This document shows, one piece after another, positions 1 through 11,316 of a DNA stretch of 64,000 nt. Numbering within the stretch: position 1 is the first letter of the stretch; every line of letters begins with the position of its first letter. Source of the DNA: Flaccisagitta enflata (Eukaryota; Chaetognatha; Sagittoidea; Aphragmophora); the NCBI GenBank assembly GCA_965153355.1, contig OZ231126.1, positions 83,638,001 to 83,702,000 of the forward strand. Reading direction: 5' to 3'. A model generated the notes under the pieces. The model saw only the letters and a program-made list of their open reading frames with translations. It did not search any database and was not told the origin of the DNA. The position numbers were made by a program, and so were the translations under genes.

Positions 1-1375
1 CCATGTTGTCACTTTTTGCGTCACCGCCGTTGTCTGCTTCCGGTGAAACAGGAAAGACACGTTTTTTACCGTTGTCTACACGGCTGCGTTTGCTTGGGCT
101 TGAGAAAGATCCGTCCTCTGTTATAACTGCGGCCGCTCCGAGGTCCTTTCTATTTTTTGTACTATTCTCATTTATAATCTTAAATACTCGCGCTTGAATT
201 TCAGACGAGCACCCATTGAGATTTGCAATAAGTTCTTTTTCTTGGTTGAATTCACCCATATTGGGAGATATAGAATGCGATGAAGTAGCAAAGCTACCCC
301 CTTAGGGGTAGCGTGTATTACTTCTTTTATTTCCAGAATAAGTGTTTGATTATTTCCCGAGGTTGAGAAAAGGGAGAAGTCGTTATTTTTCCGGTCGTTG
401 AAAAATAATCCGTTTTGGTGAGAGAGAGAATTATGCTGCGATCTTTCTCCTTAGAGAGTTTAATTAAGCAAATAAAAGACTTTTAGCTTCTGTTTTAGCA
501 CTGTTATCCATCTCTCTGAATTCATGAGCAGTTCTCTACTCCATGAGTCCATGACCCATGCCTAATGACCAAAACAACAGATATTGCCACTGCGAGGACA
601 TCGACTATGAACACTCCAGCAAATTGTTTTTTGGTTCATCTTGTACTTATAAGTAAAACTATATATATCCTTGGTTCTTAATCAATTATGTAAATGCTTA
701 GTGAGCTTAGTGAGTGTTGTTAAATATATCTAAATTGAATCTGTTATCAGTCGATTGTCAGCAAAGAAATCGTGATGAAAGAACTTATTCCAGAGATTTG
801 AGGATTGACTTGCAAATGCAAGAGAAAAATTACAATTGATTTTGCATAAAAATGAAAAAGAAAACGACTGAAGCGTAGTGTGGACCACGATTCGTCACGG
901 TAGTCTAGACAGTTCCAAGTGTCAATATTCAGGAATGATTTGATGATATATAATCGTTGGATAGCGAAACAAATCAGATCCTAGGGCAAGATGAGCAGAA
1001 AGAGCCAGAAGATCCAGATGCGGGGATAAACTATCGTTTTACGAAATAAGTATCAGGTGAGTCGTTCATCCAGACTTGACTCGGAATTTGTGTCAAAGTC
1101 ATTTGTATTTGTCATGTGTCTATGTCTGTCTTGATCATATTTGTAAATCGATGTTACGTCAGCAAAGATGGTTAAATCATTTTCTGGATTTATTCTTGAC
1201 CGAGAGAGTCTTGAAAACCGTGACCAATTCGGAACGTCAAGGTTTACAAGGTTTTTGTCACAGTTATTTGAATGACTCAGGTCGTTATGGTGACATTGTT
1301 TGAGAGAGACGGTTACAACGTTACCGTGTGATCAATCTCAAAGTGGGAAAAGTATAAAGCTTACATTCCTATAGT
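1..1375. other. No recognisable gene
   Basis: AT-rich sequence with no protein motif that I recognise. The longest plus-strand open frame (1076-1303, 75 codons) has no known signature and its composition does not stand out from its surroundings. The only structured piece is the stem-loop at 282-324. Confidence 0.6.
282..324. other. Stem-loop, unassigned
   Basis: GCTACCCC and GGGGTAGC form a perfect 8-bp stem around CTTA (293-312). Outer GAAGTA (282-287) and TACTTC (319-324) also pair. A structured RNA or the end of a small mobile element would both fit. Nothing nearby decides between them. Confidence 0.45.
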
Positions 1376-1875
1376 GGAATGGGACAGCAGATGGTCACTG
1401 CAAATCCGGACCAAAGCGTGAATTTTTTTTTACATTATCCTCATGATGTATATGAAAGATTCAGAAGGGGTGCCCTCATATACGGGCCCTTCAGGGGTCC
1501 CTAGGGGCCCCCAAAAAAGCTCGTTGAGAAACAATTTTCTAAAAAAGTGTCTTCGAAAGGGGGGTCAAAACAATAGGAAATTACCTAATTTGCCTAGATC
1601 CAAGGTCCTGTAGACAAAAATTTTTTTTCAAAAACTTTGAAATTTTTGGGTCGGGTTCCCCCAAATTTATCCAAAAATTATTTAAAAAAAAAGTTCTCTG
1701 AAAGGGGGGTCAAATCAACTGGAAATGATTTAATTTGCCAAGATCCAAAGCCCTGGAAACAACTTTTTTTTTTAAACTTGGCGGTTTTTGTTTGTGCCGG
1801 ATGGATGGACCAATGGACAGACCGACAGGCCAACAGACTGACAAAACGGGATGGAGAGTCGCTTGCACGTGACTT
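1376..1875 (+). repeat. Family D dispersed element, left inverted copy
   Basis: About 500 bp that recurs in inverse orientation at 3791-4295. Shared landmarks in order are GGTCACTGCAAATCCGGACC, a GGGGCCC-rich block near 1480-1515, the phrase TTTGCCTAGATCCAAGG, a second diverged phrase TTTGCCAAGATCCAAAG, then a GACN microsatellite. It ends in AGTCGCTTGCACGTGACT (1857-1874), a diverged form of the family A terminal palindrome. The two related phrases suggest an old internal duplication. D may be a longer relative of the A elements, or one arm of a larger inverted structure. Confidence 0.8.
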
Positions 1876-1892
1876 TACACATTATAATCAGG

Positions 1893-2040
1893 TTTTTATT
1901 GAGACTTAAGTGAATCATATCTGTAATAAAATGGTCAAAATAAAGACACAGTGTACAAAAAATCCACTGCAAACACAGCAAACACTTCAATGAATCTTGT
2001 CAAACAAAGTTTCTCCAGGTAGCAATACCTCATTCACTAG
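1893..2040. repeat. Duplicated 3' flank of the 2284-3721 pseudogene, copy 1
   Basis: About 148 bp repeated directly at 2148-2294 with scattered substitutions. Both copies run from TTTTTATTGAGACTTAAGTG to CATTCACTAG. On the minus strand each holds an AATAAA-type signal (TTTATT on the plus strand). The second copy contains the pseudogene's last codons, so the duplicated unit spans the C terminus and the 3' flank. Confidence 0.85.
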
Positions 2041-2147
2041 AAAAGGGGGGGGGCGGGATTGGGCAATTAGCCCTAAGTAGACTAAGCAATCTGCTTTCAT
2101 CTTTTAAAGAAATCATTCATTCTTTTGTTTTTTTACACATAATTAGC

Positions 2148-2294
2148 TTTTTATTGAGACTTAAGTGGATCATATTTGTAATGAAACGGTCAAAATAAAG
2201 ATACATTGTACAGCAAATCCACAACAAACACAGCAAACACTTCAATGAATCTTGTCAAACAAAGTCTCTCCAGGTACCATACTTCATTCACTAG
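2148..2294. repeat. Duplicated 3' flank of the pseudogene, copy 2
   Basis: Second direct copy of the 1893-2040 unit, about 255 bp away. It overlaps the end of the broken gene, whose stop codon is at 2284-2286. The 107 bp between the copies hold a short G run and no gene. Confidence 0.85.
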
Positions 2295-3721
2295 CATCTG
2301 TATTCCCTTGAGAGCATTTACATTTGCATAATTGTGTGCATGGTGGATCAGCAGATTTGCAACTGCACCTTTTTGTACTACAATCTTTTTTGCAACCACA
2401 TTTTACAAGATCGCGGAAGCTTAGTGCAACTTCAGCAATAGTTATCCGAACTGGCTGCCACTGATTTTCCTTCTTTTGCCAACCAAACAAAGAGGCAGAG
2501 GGTAATGAACCATGATCATCAAAAGATGTTACCCAAATTCCAGTTTGATACACACTTCTTTTTATATGCTGGATAAGTGCATTTTTTGTTGGTGGAAGAT
2601 TCTCCATGCTTTGATTTTTTTTTTTGCAAACAATCTCTTTTCTAGCATCAACTTTAAGCAAAGGTGATGACTTTATGTACATATATATAACAAACCTTTC
2701 AAGTGTTTCTACCTCTTTTGAATCATCCTCAATAGACAGAAATGGTTCAACTGCCAGATTCGCAAATGTTTCTGTTGCTTCATCAAATGCCTTCCAAGTA
2801 TTCCAGGCTGGTTTTTTTTGCCCTTGTTGCGGAATGCAGATGTGGTATCTGAACCAGTGAATGCATGAAAAAAAAAGAAAAGCTTTAGCTCTAGACTCAG
2901 CTGGTTGTACATAGTTCTGATACTAATGTACTGCATGTATTTTCCTGCTCCATATTCAACCCACACATCATCAACTTGATCTGCTATTTTAAAGAAAAGT
3001 CCAACAAGAATGACAATGACGTCTGAGTCAACTGTTTTATGCAAATTTCTGCATGTTATTTTCAATCATGTGCTTGAGGTGGAACATCATTCTTGTATCA
3101 GCTTCTTCATGGTAGCATTGTGGCATGGAGACATCCTGATTAGATCGGATTTCAAAACCATTGGTTATGATCACTGATTTTTCCTCAGGAAAGGTGAGAC
3201 AGCTGACTGCGCTTGTGAGGAAAGAAAATAGTTCCTCTTTATTGGTGTCATCTTTTAGGAAATCTTGCCAATTACTTGGCAGTTTTGTTGAGGCAGCCAC
3301 TTTTCGACGGATTCCTTTTAATTTTCCTCATTTTACTCTGGTGTCAGTCTTCAGACTGTCTTTCTTGTAATGGTCCCAAACAATATCCAATCTCTGCACA
3401 GGACCTAAACATCTGGTCATTTATGGAATAAAGACTGTTTCTGAATACTCAGCAAATGTGGTAGCTAGCTGTTCCTGCCTTCAACATATGCACAATTGCT
3501 GCCCCATCAATAATTTTACCTTGAAAGGCGTTGGGAATGCTCTCAAGCTCATCATGGCTTATGAGTTCGACAATCTCAGATTTCTTTGCTGGAAGGTGTA
3601 GCTTCCCAAAGTCCGATAGTGATGTTGCGTATGATTGTATTTCACTAGCAAAAAAGTCAACTAAGTCTCCAGGTCTGCTTTGCAGTGCTAATAGCATCTT
3701 ACCCATAAGTCTGTCTTTCAC
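2284..3721 (-). pseudogene. Broken gene of an uncharacterised invertebrate family with a nuclease-like acidic motif set and a Cys-rich tail
   Basis: Read from 3721 down to 2284, fragments in shifting frames follow one protein in order: an IIDGAAIV segment (about 3510), LDIVWDHY (about 3390), LPSNWQDFL (about 3270), HEEADTR (about 3105), DSDVIVIL (about 3020), FHAFTGSDTTSAF (about 2850), then a nine-Cys tail of CGCKKDCSTKRCSCK type ending at 2284. I recognise the order and the HEEADTR and TG(C/S)DT motifs from many uncharacterised, apparently repeated proteins of cnidarians, molluscs and other invertebrates. Their function is not established to my knowledge. The spaced acidic motifs recall XPG/FEN-type PIN nucleases; that is inference. 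The tail resembles CXC (tesmin-like) zinc-binding repeats. In-frame stops and frameshifts (for example near 3300-3440) and loss of the N terminus at the CT tract make it non-functional here. It lies between the two family D copies. Confidence 0.7.

Positions 3722-3782
<61 letters not shown>
3721..3782. repeat. (CT)n microsatellite
   Basis: About 60 bp of CT that abuts the upstream limit of the pseudogene. The missing N terminus is therefore cut off at or beyond this tract, which is followed by the family D right copy. Confidence 0.95.
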
Positions 3783-3787
<5 letters not shown>

Positions 3788-3790
3788 CAG

Positions 3791-4295
3791 CCACGTGCAA
3801 GCGACTCTACATCCCGTTTTGTCAGTCTGTTGGCCTGTCCGTTGGTCCGTCCATTGGTCCATCCATCCGGCACAAAAAAAAAACATAAGTTTTTTTTTAA
3901 AAAGTTGTTTCCAGGGCTTTGTATCTTGGCAAATTAGATCATTTCCAGTTGATTTGAACCCCCTTTCAGAGAACATTTTTTTCGAAATAATTTTCGGATA
4001 AATTTGGAGGAACCCGACCCAAAAATTTCGAAGTTTTTGAAAAAAAATTTTTTGTCTACAGGACCTTGGATCTAGGCAAATTAAGTAATTTCCTATTGTT
4101 TTGTCCCCCCTTTTGAAGATACTTTTTTGAAAAATTTTTCTCAACGGGCTCTTTTGGGGGCCCCTAGGGACCCCCGAAGGGCCCGTATATGAGGGCACCC
4201 CTTCTGAATCTTTCATATACATCATGAGGATTATGTAAAAAAAATTCACACTTTGGTCCGGATTTGCAGTGATCACTGTATATATCTTGCAGAGC
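3791..4295 (-). repeat. Family D dispersed element, right inverted copy
   Basis: Reverse-oriented partner of 1376-1875. The terminal palindrome remnant CCACGTGCAAGCGACT is at the inner end, followed by TGTC/GGTC microsatellite repeats, both CCAAGATC-type phrases and the GGGGCCC block, with the CCGGATTTGCAGTGA phrase at the outer end. Similarity fades near a weakly conserved GGGATAGC/GGGACAGC motif (about 4298). The arms carry many independent substitutions and small indels. Confidence 0.8.
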
Positions 4296-4815
4296 TATCC
4301 CACTACTATATGCATCATGTGTATAGTCTGAGATAAATTTTCTTTTATAGTACTATGATTGACGTTTTTTGTGTTAAGATTTCATGGGTTTAGCTTTGAT
4401 AGTTTATCCGCAACATCAATTTGAAATAAAGCATATCACGGATTTATTGGGTTGGAAATTTCAAAAAAAATTTTTTTTCATTTTATGTTAAATGGAGAAG
4501 TATTCTGAGCATAACCAATGCTACTAACATTTTTTTAGGTAACTAAACCAAAAGGCAGTGATAAAAATTAGTATTACGCCCGATAAAACATTGTAACCAC
4601 AATTTTTTCCACCTATCGTAGTTCGTATGATTATGGGCCATTGAATCTAGCAAGTTGACCATGATTGTAGGGGAATTGATTCCATGAGTGCAAATTGATG
4701 AAAAAAACGCTTCAGTTAAAGTCACTCTCTACCAACGGCGTATTTGAAGGGGCTTCCGCAGCTGCCGCGGCAGCTGTTCTATGTCGGACAGGATCGATGT
4801 CGGACAGACAGACAA
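4296..4815. other. No recognisable gene
   Basis: AT-rich unique-looking sequence. A GC-rich palindromic patch (GCAGCTGCCGCGGCAGCTG, near 4757-4775) is the only structured feature. Confidence 0.5.
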
Positions 4816-4821
4816 AGGAAA

Positions 4822-4856
<35 letters not shown>

Positions 4857-4933
4857 AGAAGAAGAAGAAGAAGAAGAAGAAGAAGAAGAAGAAGAAGAAG
4901 AGGAGGAGGAGGAGGAAGAGGAGGAAGAGGAGG

Positions 4934-5005
<72 letters not shown>

Positions 5006-5018
5006 AGAGAGAGAGATA
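4816..5018. repeat. Compound (GAA)n-(GGA)n-(GA)n microsatellite
   Basis: Pure purine tract on the plus strand that passes from GAA through GGA/GGAAGA to GA. The open frames here encode only Arg, Glu or Lys runs and are artefacts. Confidence 0.95.
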
Positions 5019-5640
5019 AGGACAGAGCGGTATTTAGAAATCGAAATTTGTGTTGTTTGGTAGTATATAACAATGGGCTCCATAGGTCATGTGATTATTC
5101 ATGCTATGCCATAGTCTGCGCTTTTGGCTCTGATGGAATCCCTCTGCATCATTTTACCATGGTTATTTTTTTTATTTGGATTCCCGCTGAAAATATTTCT
5201 GCTAAAATGTCCAACCGAAAATGATTTCAGCTTACCCCCAAATAACGCTTTAAAAATAAAATGCAGTCATTGCTCCAAGTGTGCTGTGAATTCTATGAAC
5301 TTATTTAGACAAATGTTGTACTACGTAGTTACACAATACACACTGCTGTAAGAAGTTATATATGGTCATATCTAGTTATATTCATATAGTAGTAGATATT
5401 AATGTATCGTTTTGAATAGAAATACATTGTTTTATATAATGATAATTTTTAGTACCATAGGTCGGACAGGAGCTTCGTCGGACATAGATTGTAGGCGGCA
5501 GCTGCTAAAATCTTGGCTCAGATACGCCGCTGCTCTCTACCCACCGGAGTTCACGGGAAAGATACCTTGGCGAAATCCATATCGACATTGTAGTTCTTTA
5601 TTTGAGAGGTTGCCAAAAAATTGAAGCCTTGCGAATTTGC
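5019..5640. other. No recognisable gene
   Basis: Unique-looking AT-rich sequence with TA-rich stretches near 5350-5450. No protein or RNA motif seen. Confidence 0.5.
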
Positions 5641-6448
5641 TTTTTGGGCAGCGGCCCCAAAGGGGACGAAGTCCTGTAGAACACAGGGGGAATTTGTCCG
5701 TCCCTCTGTACGTAGGTTCGTACATACGTCCGTCCGTCCCCCCCTGCCCCATCCTCAGGGCATCGTCTCCTCTGGGGCCCAAATCCAAACTGGATGGCCC
5801 AAATCCAAGCAAATTAGCCCAAATCTAAGCAAAATGGCCCAAATCCAAGCATTATGGCGCAAACCTGAATTCTGGTGAAAATACTATCATTTTAGCCCCT
5901 TAGACCTAGATTCTGGTTTCAAAAACCCAGATTCTTGCTTCTAAAACCCCGAGCCTAGCCTCAGATATCTAGATCTTGATCTCTGTGACCCAGATTCTGG
6001 GCCCCAAGACCCAGGATCTGGCCTCAAAGAACTAAATCCTGGCCTTTGAGACCCAAATCCTAGTCTTAGAGACTCAAACCCTGGGCTTTGAGACCAAGAA
6101 ATTGGTCTCTGAGACCCAGATTCTGGCCTCAAGAGACCCAGATCCCGGCCTGCTCCCTCCTCAACTTACAAACTACTCAAGAATGGCAGGGGTACCATTG
6201 TCCATATACTGCCTTCTGTCATTTCTCCATGTTATTCAATGAGAGTTTGAATAACAGGGCATCCTCTACAGAAGGAAGGCAGAGAGAAGGATGGACGGAT
6301 GGACGGATGGACGGATGGACAGATTCCCCCTGTGTTCTACAGGACTTCATTCCCTTGCGGGCCGCTGCCCTGCTCCCCCTCAACCTAAATCACATACTAC
6401 TCAAGAAGGGCACGGGTACCGCTGACCACTTACTGCCTTTGGGCTGCT
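5641..6448 (-). mobile_element. Family B element, copy B1
   Basis: The left end is GGGCAGCGGCCCCAAAGGGG followed by GTCCTGTAGAACACAGG (stem CCTGT/ACAGG). The right side carries the inverse (CCTGTGTTCTACAGG near 6336, GGGCCGCTGCCC near 6360) and extends into a tail with ACGGGTACCGCTGACC and CTTTGGGC. Between them are GTCC/GGAC-type microsatellites and a degenerate ~21-bp minisatellite (5760-6150, GACCCAGATTCTGGCCTC type). The tail segment is duplicated at about 6148-6235. No coding capacity. The hairpin-ended, minisatellite-cored plan matches the other B copies. Confidence 0.8.
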
Positions 6449-6950
6449 ATTGCTAGTTCCTTTCATATTTTTTGGAAACAAAAAAGAATTCTTAAGCTTT
6501 TTGCAACTGATTTTGGCTTCACTGTAAGCTACTTCAGAAACAGACTCTAGTATGAGATATGAATCATTTGTTGTTTTAGTTTAAAATCTTGTTTGATTTT
6601 CAAAACAGATTTATTTTAATTGCTTTCATTTCCAATTAACTTGAGCTATAGACTTCAAATTGGTTTCAAATGAAAGATTATGCAAATATCTTTGACTTGA
6701 GTCCAATCAGGCATCTCTAGCTCAAGCCATTGAGAGATGAGAAGAATTTCAAGAAAATCTGCTTTTGAATTCTCACTAGATTTTCAGCTAAAACTTTAAA
6801 TGATTGTTTAACTTAAAATTGATGTTGTGGACAAACAATTCAAGCTAAACCACACAGCGCAATCTATAGTAGAAAAACTGGATATCAGTCCCCCGGGGAA
6901 AAGCCCCGATTCCCCGGTAAAAAAATAGTTAGTCTGAAATTAAGTTAAAT
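6449..6950. other. No recognisable gene
   Basis: AT-rich sequence rich in TTTCA and TTGA words. No motif recognised. Confidence 0.5.
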
Positions 6951-7535
6951 TAATGGGGGATTTTCCCAGGGTACTCCCCGGAATTAAACTTAGAAATTTT
7001 TTAACAAAGCCTGGTTCACTTTAACAATGCTAACGCCTACAAGTCACGTGTGAGACATAAATAACTTAAGATGGCTTAAATCAACTTTAAATGACTCAAG
7101 ATGACTTTGAATGACTTAAAATGACTTGAAAAGACATAAAATGATGTAAAATGACTCAAATGTCTTAATTGACCTGATTGACTTAAGTGACTCAATATGA
7201 CTTTATATGACTTAAAATGACTTAGAATGACTTAGAATGACTTAGAATGTCCTTCTATGACTGAAAACAACTTAAAGAAATGAAAAAAGTAAAGTCTGAC
7301 CGACAGACTGGCGGACGGACCGACGGACAGACATAGCGGATTGTAGAGTCATGTGCACGCGACTAAAAATAATTGTAATGGGGATTTCCTTGGGAATTCC
7401 CTGGGAGCAAACTATAATATTTTACAGCAAAGCCCTGTTCACTTTAGTAATCGATTGTAACGGGAGATTTCCGCGGGGAAGTCCCTCGGGGAAGTCCCAG
7501 GGAGCTAACTCTGTTCTTTACAGCAAAGCCCAAAA
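6951..7535. repeat. ~80-bp tandem repeat, three units, interrupted by an A element
   Basis: Three related units begin TAATGGGGGATTT (6952), GTAATGGGGATTT (7375) and GTAACGGGAGATTT (7457). Each ends in a form of CAAAGCC(T/C)GTTCACTTTA or its start. The family A copy at 7023-7364 lies between the first and second units, so it entered a pre-existing tandem array. Confidence 0.7.
7023..7364 (+). mobile_element. Family A element with ATGACTTAAA core
   Basis: Head AACAATGCTAACGCCTACAAG followed by GTCACGTGTGAGAC; core of about 20 degenerate copies of a 10-11 bp word ATGACTTAAA; a GACN microsatellite; tail AGTCATGTGCACGCGACT (7347-7364) then AAAAA. The palindrome has two mispairs. Same subfamily as 34524-34984 and 44336-44555. 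Confidence 0.8.
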
Positions 7536-7768
7536 CTCAAATTGCAATTTTCCAATATTTAGTGGGTGCTTAATCAGACTCGTGTGCTGTAAGTGACCTC
7601 AGGATTATGAGAACAACTTCATTTGCTAAGTCAAGAAACATTCATTCTGAATCTTGCGAAGTACAGAAATTCTAACAACAGCGGTCAATGGCAACTAATC
7701 GATTGTTAAGCATTAAATCAATGATCAAAAGACATGCGTCGTTTGACATAGGTCAGGGTAACTGAAGG

Positions 7769-8537
<769 letters not shown>

Positions 8538-8741
8538 CTTCTTCTTCTTCCTTTTTTTCTTCTTTTTCTTCTCCATTTTTTTCTTCTTTTTCTTCTTCTT
8601 CTTCTTCTTCTTCTTCTTCTTCTTCTTCTTCTTCTTCTTCTTCTTCTTCTTCTTCTTCTTCTTCTTCTTCTTCTTCCTCTTCGTCTTCTTCTTCTTCTTC
8701 TTCTTCTTCTTCTTCTTCTTCTTCTTCTTCTTCTTCTTCTA
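8538..8741. repeat. (TTC)n microsatellite
   Basis: About 200 bp of TTC/CTT with a few interruptions. It sits just beyond the 3' end of the LINE pseudogene that starts at 8785. Confidence 0.95.
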
Positions 8742-9775
8742 TTCATTTCCCTTCCCATTCATTCTTTCGACACCTGCTCTTACATGTAATGAATGAATAA
8801 ATTTAATTTAGAAACATGCACAGATTACAACAAAAATTGTAAAAAGCTTGTTTCGTGGATAGCCCATGAAAGTCTTACGAGACGACTTTTTTCCAACGGG
8901 GTCCATAAGAAATTAAAATTCATAACAAGATTAAAAAGATTAAAATCGAAGGTCGTAAAAGCCATTGGTATAAAAGGAAATCCGTCCGATAGAGTGGAAA
9001 AATCAAACATATCGTTCGAGTAAATACTGTTTCAGTGTCCGTTTGAAAACTTGAAAACTATCAATACACTTGATACCGTTAGGAAGACTGTTCCAATACT
9101 TGATTGCCGAAAGTTCTCGGGAAATTGTAAAATTATACTCGCTTCCGCGCGTGTTATGTGAATGTGATGCAGAGATAGCCGTTAAGTTTGGAAGAAGGTA
9201 TTTGGGGGCAAGTCTATTAGTATTACGAATACGAAAAAGATGCTTCGTTTGGAAAAAGTAAATTCGATCGGGAATGTTAAGCCACAACAGATCTCGAAGA
9301 TTTTTGTTATCAACATGACCTCTATAATCTATACTGTAAATAAAGCGCACCATTTTTCTTTGGATCACGTTCAACCTTTCTTTAAGCGATGTGGGTAAGC
9401 CAGAGTACCAGGAACTACAGCAGTAAGGTTGTGTAAGGGTCGAACAGAGAGTCTGGCGACACTTTAGGTTAAGAAAAGACGATTGACGATATAGGAAAGC
9501 CAGTCTCCCTGCGCAAACCTTCATCCAATACCTCACTCATTGATGGTGTCATTAAGATGAACGCCTAAATACTTAACAGTGAACTTGCGCTCAACAGGTG
9601 CTCCATCGCAAAATACCCGGAAATCAACCCCTTTCCATCTTCTCTTTGAGCCAAAGAGCAAAGACTCGGTCTTTCCCACATGGAGTGACAACCTGTTGTC
9701 CACAAGCCACCTTTTTCAACTAGAAAGTTCCATACTAAGACGATCTGCTATAGCCTTGGCGTCTTTGTGTGAAAC

Positions 9776-9922
9776 AAGGCCCTATACACGAGCCGAAGTC
9801 GCGTGCGGGTGGGCAGGAGCGGCGAAAAAGCTAAAAAAGCTAAGTGGGACCGACCGACAGACGGACGGACGGACCGACCGACAGACGGTCAGAGTGGGTC
9901 ATAGAGTCGCGTGCACGCGACT
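9776..9922 (+). mobile_element. Family A element inserted in the LINE palm/thumb region
   Basis: Starts AAGGCCCTATACACG, carries AGTCGCGTGCGGGTGGGCAG near 9799-9818, then a GACN microsatellite, and ends in AGTCGCGTGCACGCGACT (9905-9922), a perfect 18-bp palindrome, followed by AAAAA. At 147 bp it is among the shortest complete copies. Removing exactly this interval reconnects the LINE frame on the minus strand (ALLF joined to VSHKD), so this is the insertion unit to within a couple of A residues. Confidence 0.9.
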
Positions 9923-10430
9923 AAAAAGTAAAGCTGAATCATCCGCGTAAAGAGATAGCTTACATGTAAGGCTGATATTCATATCATTGATATAATCCAA
10001 AATGCTACCTTGTGGCACTCCACATGTTACAGGTAAGAACTCGGATCTTGTGCCACTTACATCAACGCACTGCCGTCTGTTTTCTAAGTAAGAGTCAAAC
10101 CAAGCCGTAGAAGACACACTAATTGACTTCAGTTTCTCACTTGAAATAGCGTGATCCACTGTGTCAAACGCTTTCTGTAAATCTATGAGGACCATGCCAA
10201 CCATGTTACCTTTGGCTATCTCACTCTTAATAAAATCTGTAAGACCAATTAGACACGAGTCAGTGGAATAGCCACCCCGAAACCCCAATTGGTTCTCAAA
10301 CAACAGGCCCCGCTTTTCTAGGTAAGAACTAAGTTGAGAATGTACAGCACGTTCAAGGATCTTGGACACAACGTTCAAAATGCTAACAGCCCGGTAATTG
10401 CCCGGATCCAGACCGGATTAATTAATTAAC

Positions 10431-10577
10431 AAGGCCGGATACATGGCAATCCAGTCGCGGACGGTTGGGCAGGAGCAGTAATGCAAAAAACAATCGGAAT
10501 TCAAAAATGTGACGGACGGACCTACCGACCGACCTACCAACCGACACGGCAAGGTGTAGACACGCTTGTCCGCGACT
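10431..10577 (+). mobile_element. Family A element, GGACGG-head subfamily, inserted in the LINE
   Basis: Head AAGGCCGGATACATGG, then AGTCGCGGACGGTTGGGCAG, a short linker, GACN and CTACC microsatellite repeats, and tail CTTGTCCGCGACT ending at 10577. The left arm of the palindrome is degraded. It separates the LINE segments ending VPLF and beginning SGLDPGNYR. It is closely related to 29004-29149 in sequence and length. Confidence 0.88.
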
Positions 10578-11130
10578 AAAAAGAGGTACAACCATTGCTT
10601 CCTTGAAAGATGATGGAACCGTTTCAGTTGTGATTGACAGATTAGTAACATGCGAGACAGGTCTAATAATACAGTCACGTAGGAATAACGAAGAAATGTC
10701 GTCGAGACCAACAGCTTTCTTGGTTTTTAAAGAATTCAATTCCTTCCGAATAAAATGAGCAGGAACAGGAGAGAGACAGAAATTACAACGTAGACCAGTC
10801 TTATGCAAATGATAATTTCGGAAAATGGAAGCAGATGTATCAAAAACACCAGAAGGATTAGGCATTTTCGAGACTAGTTTAGCCGCTACCGTAGTATAAG
10901 AAGAGTTAAAAATCCGTGACACACTCAGAGAATCAAATTTCTTTTCCCCATCATGTTCCAAGACAATAGAAGACAAATTCGAAACCTTTTTACTAAATCC
11001 AAGAGACCTCAAGTGGCTCCGTAATTTCCCCGAATAACCCCTATTTCTTTCCAACCCATTCTGAAAAAAACAATTCCTTGGCCATCTTGGTGTCTCTTTG
11101 AAATTTGTTTCTATCTTGTCTTTATCCCCA

Positions 11131-11281
11131 TCTTCCCCCTCATTTATTTACTTCCTCCCTCTCCGGATTATCACAGGTTTCTCTCTCTCCACCTCCATGT
11201 CTTACTTTGAATGGGGACATCAATAAATAGTAATGAGTCTGGACAATATGCTCATCACATCGTCTAGTCTCACGAACAAAA

Positions 11282-11316
<35 letters not shown>

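Larger units (their letters stand above)
8785..11130 (-). pseudogene. Non-LTR retrotransposon (LINE) reverse transcriptase pseudogene with two element insertions
   Basis: Read from 11130 down: an N-terminal linker (10578-11130); then GNYRAVSIL, LGFRGGYSTD, IDLQKAFDTVDH and CGVPQGSIL in 9923-10430; catalytic YADD near 9940-9950; and the thumb and C-terminal region (KYLGVHLND, then HNTRG and YWNSLP) in 9003-9775. This is the reverse transcriptase order of CR1/L2/Jockey-type LINEs. After PQGSIL the usual GPLLFL is missing and the frame resumes at DYINDM, which looks like an in-frame deletion. Stops and frameshifts occur (near 9535, 9700, 11030). No endonuclease domain is visible upstream. The 3' flank runs to an ATTCATTCATT stretch near 8785-8795. 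Family A elements sit at 9776-9922 and 10431-10577. Confidence 0.9.

Noticed and set aside
4695-5224. Arg/Glu-rich or SR-like proteins
   Set aside because: Purine microsatellite translated in several frames.
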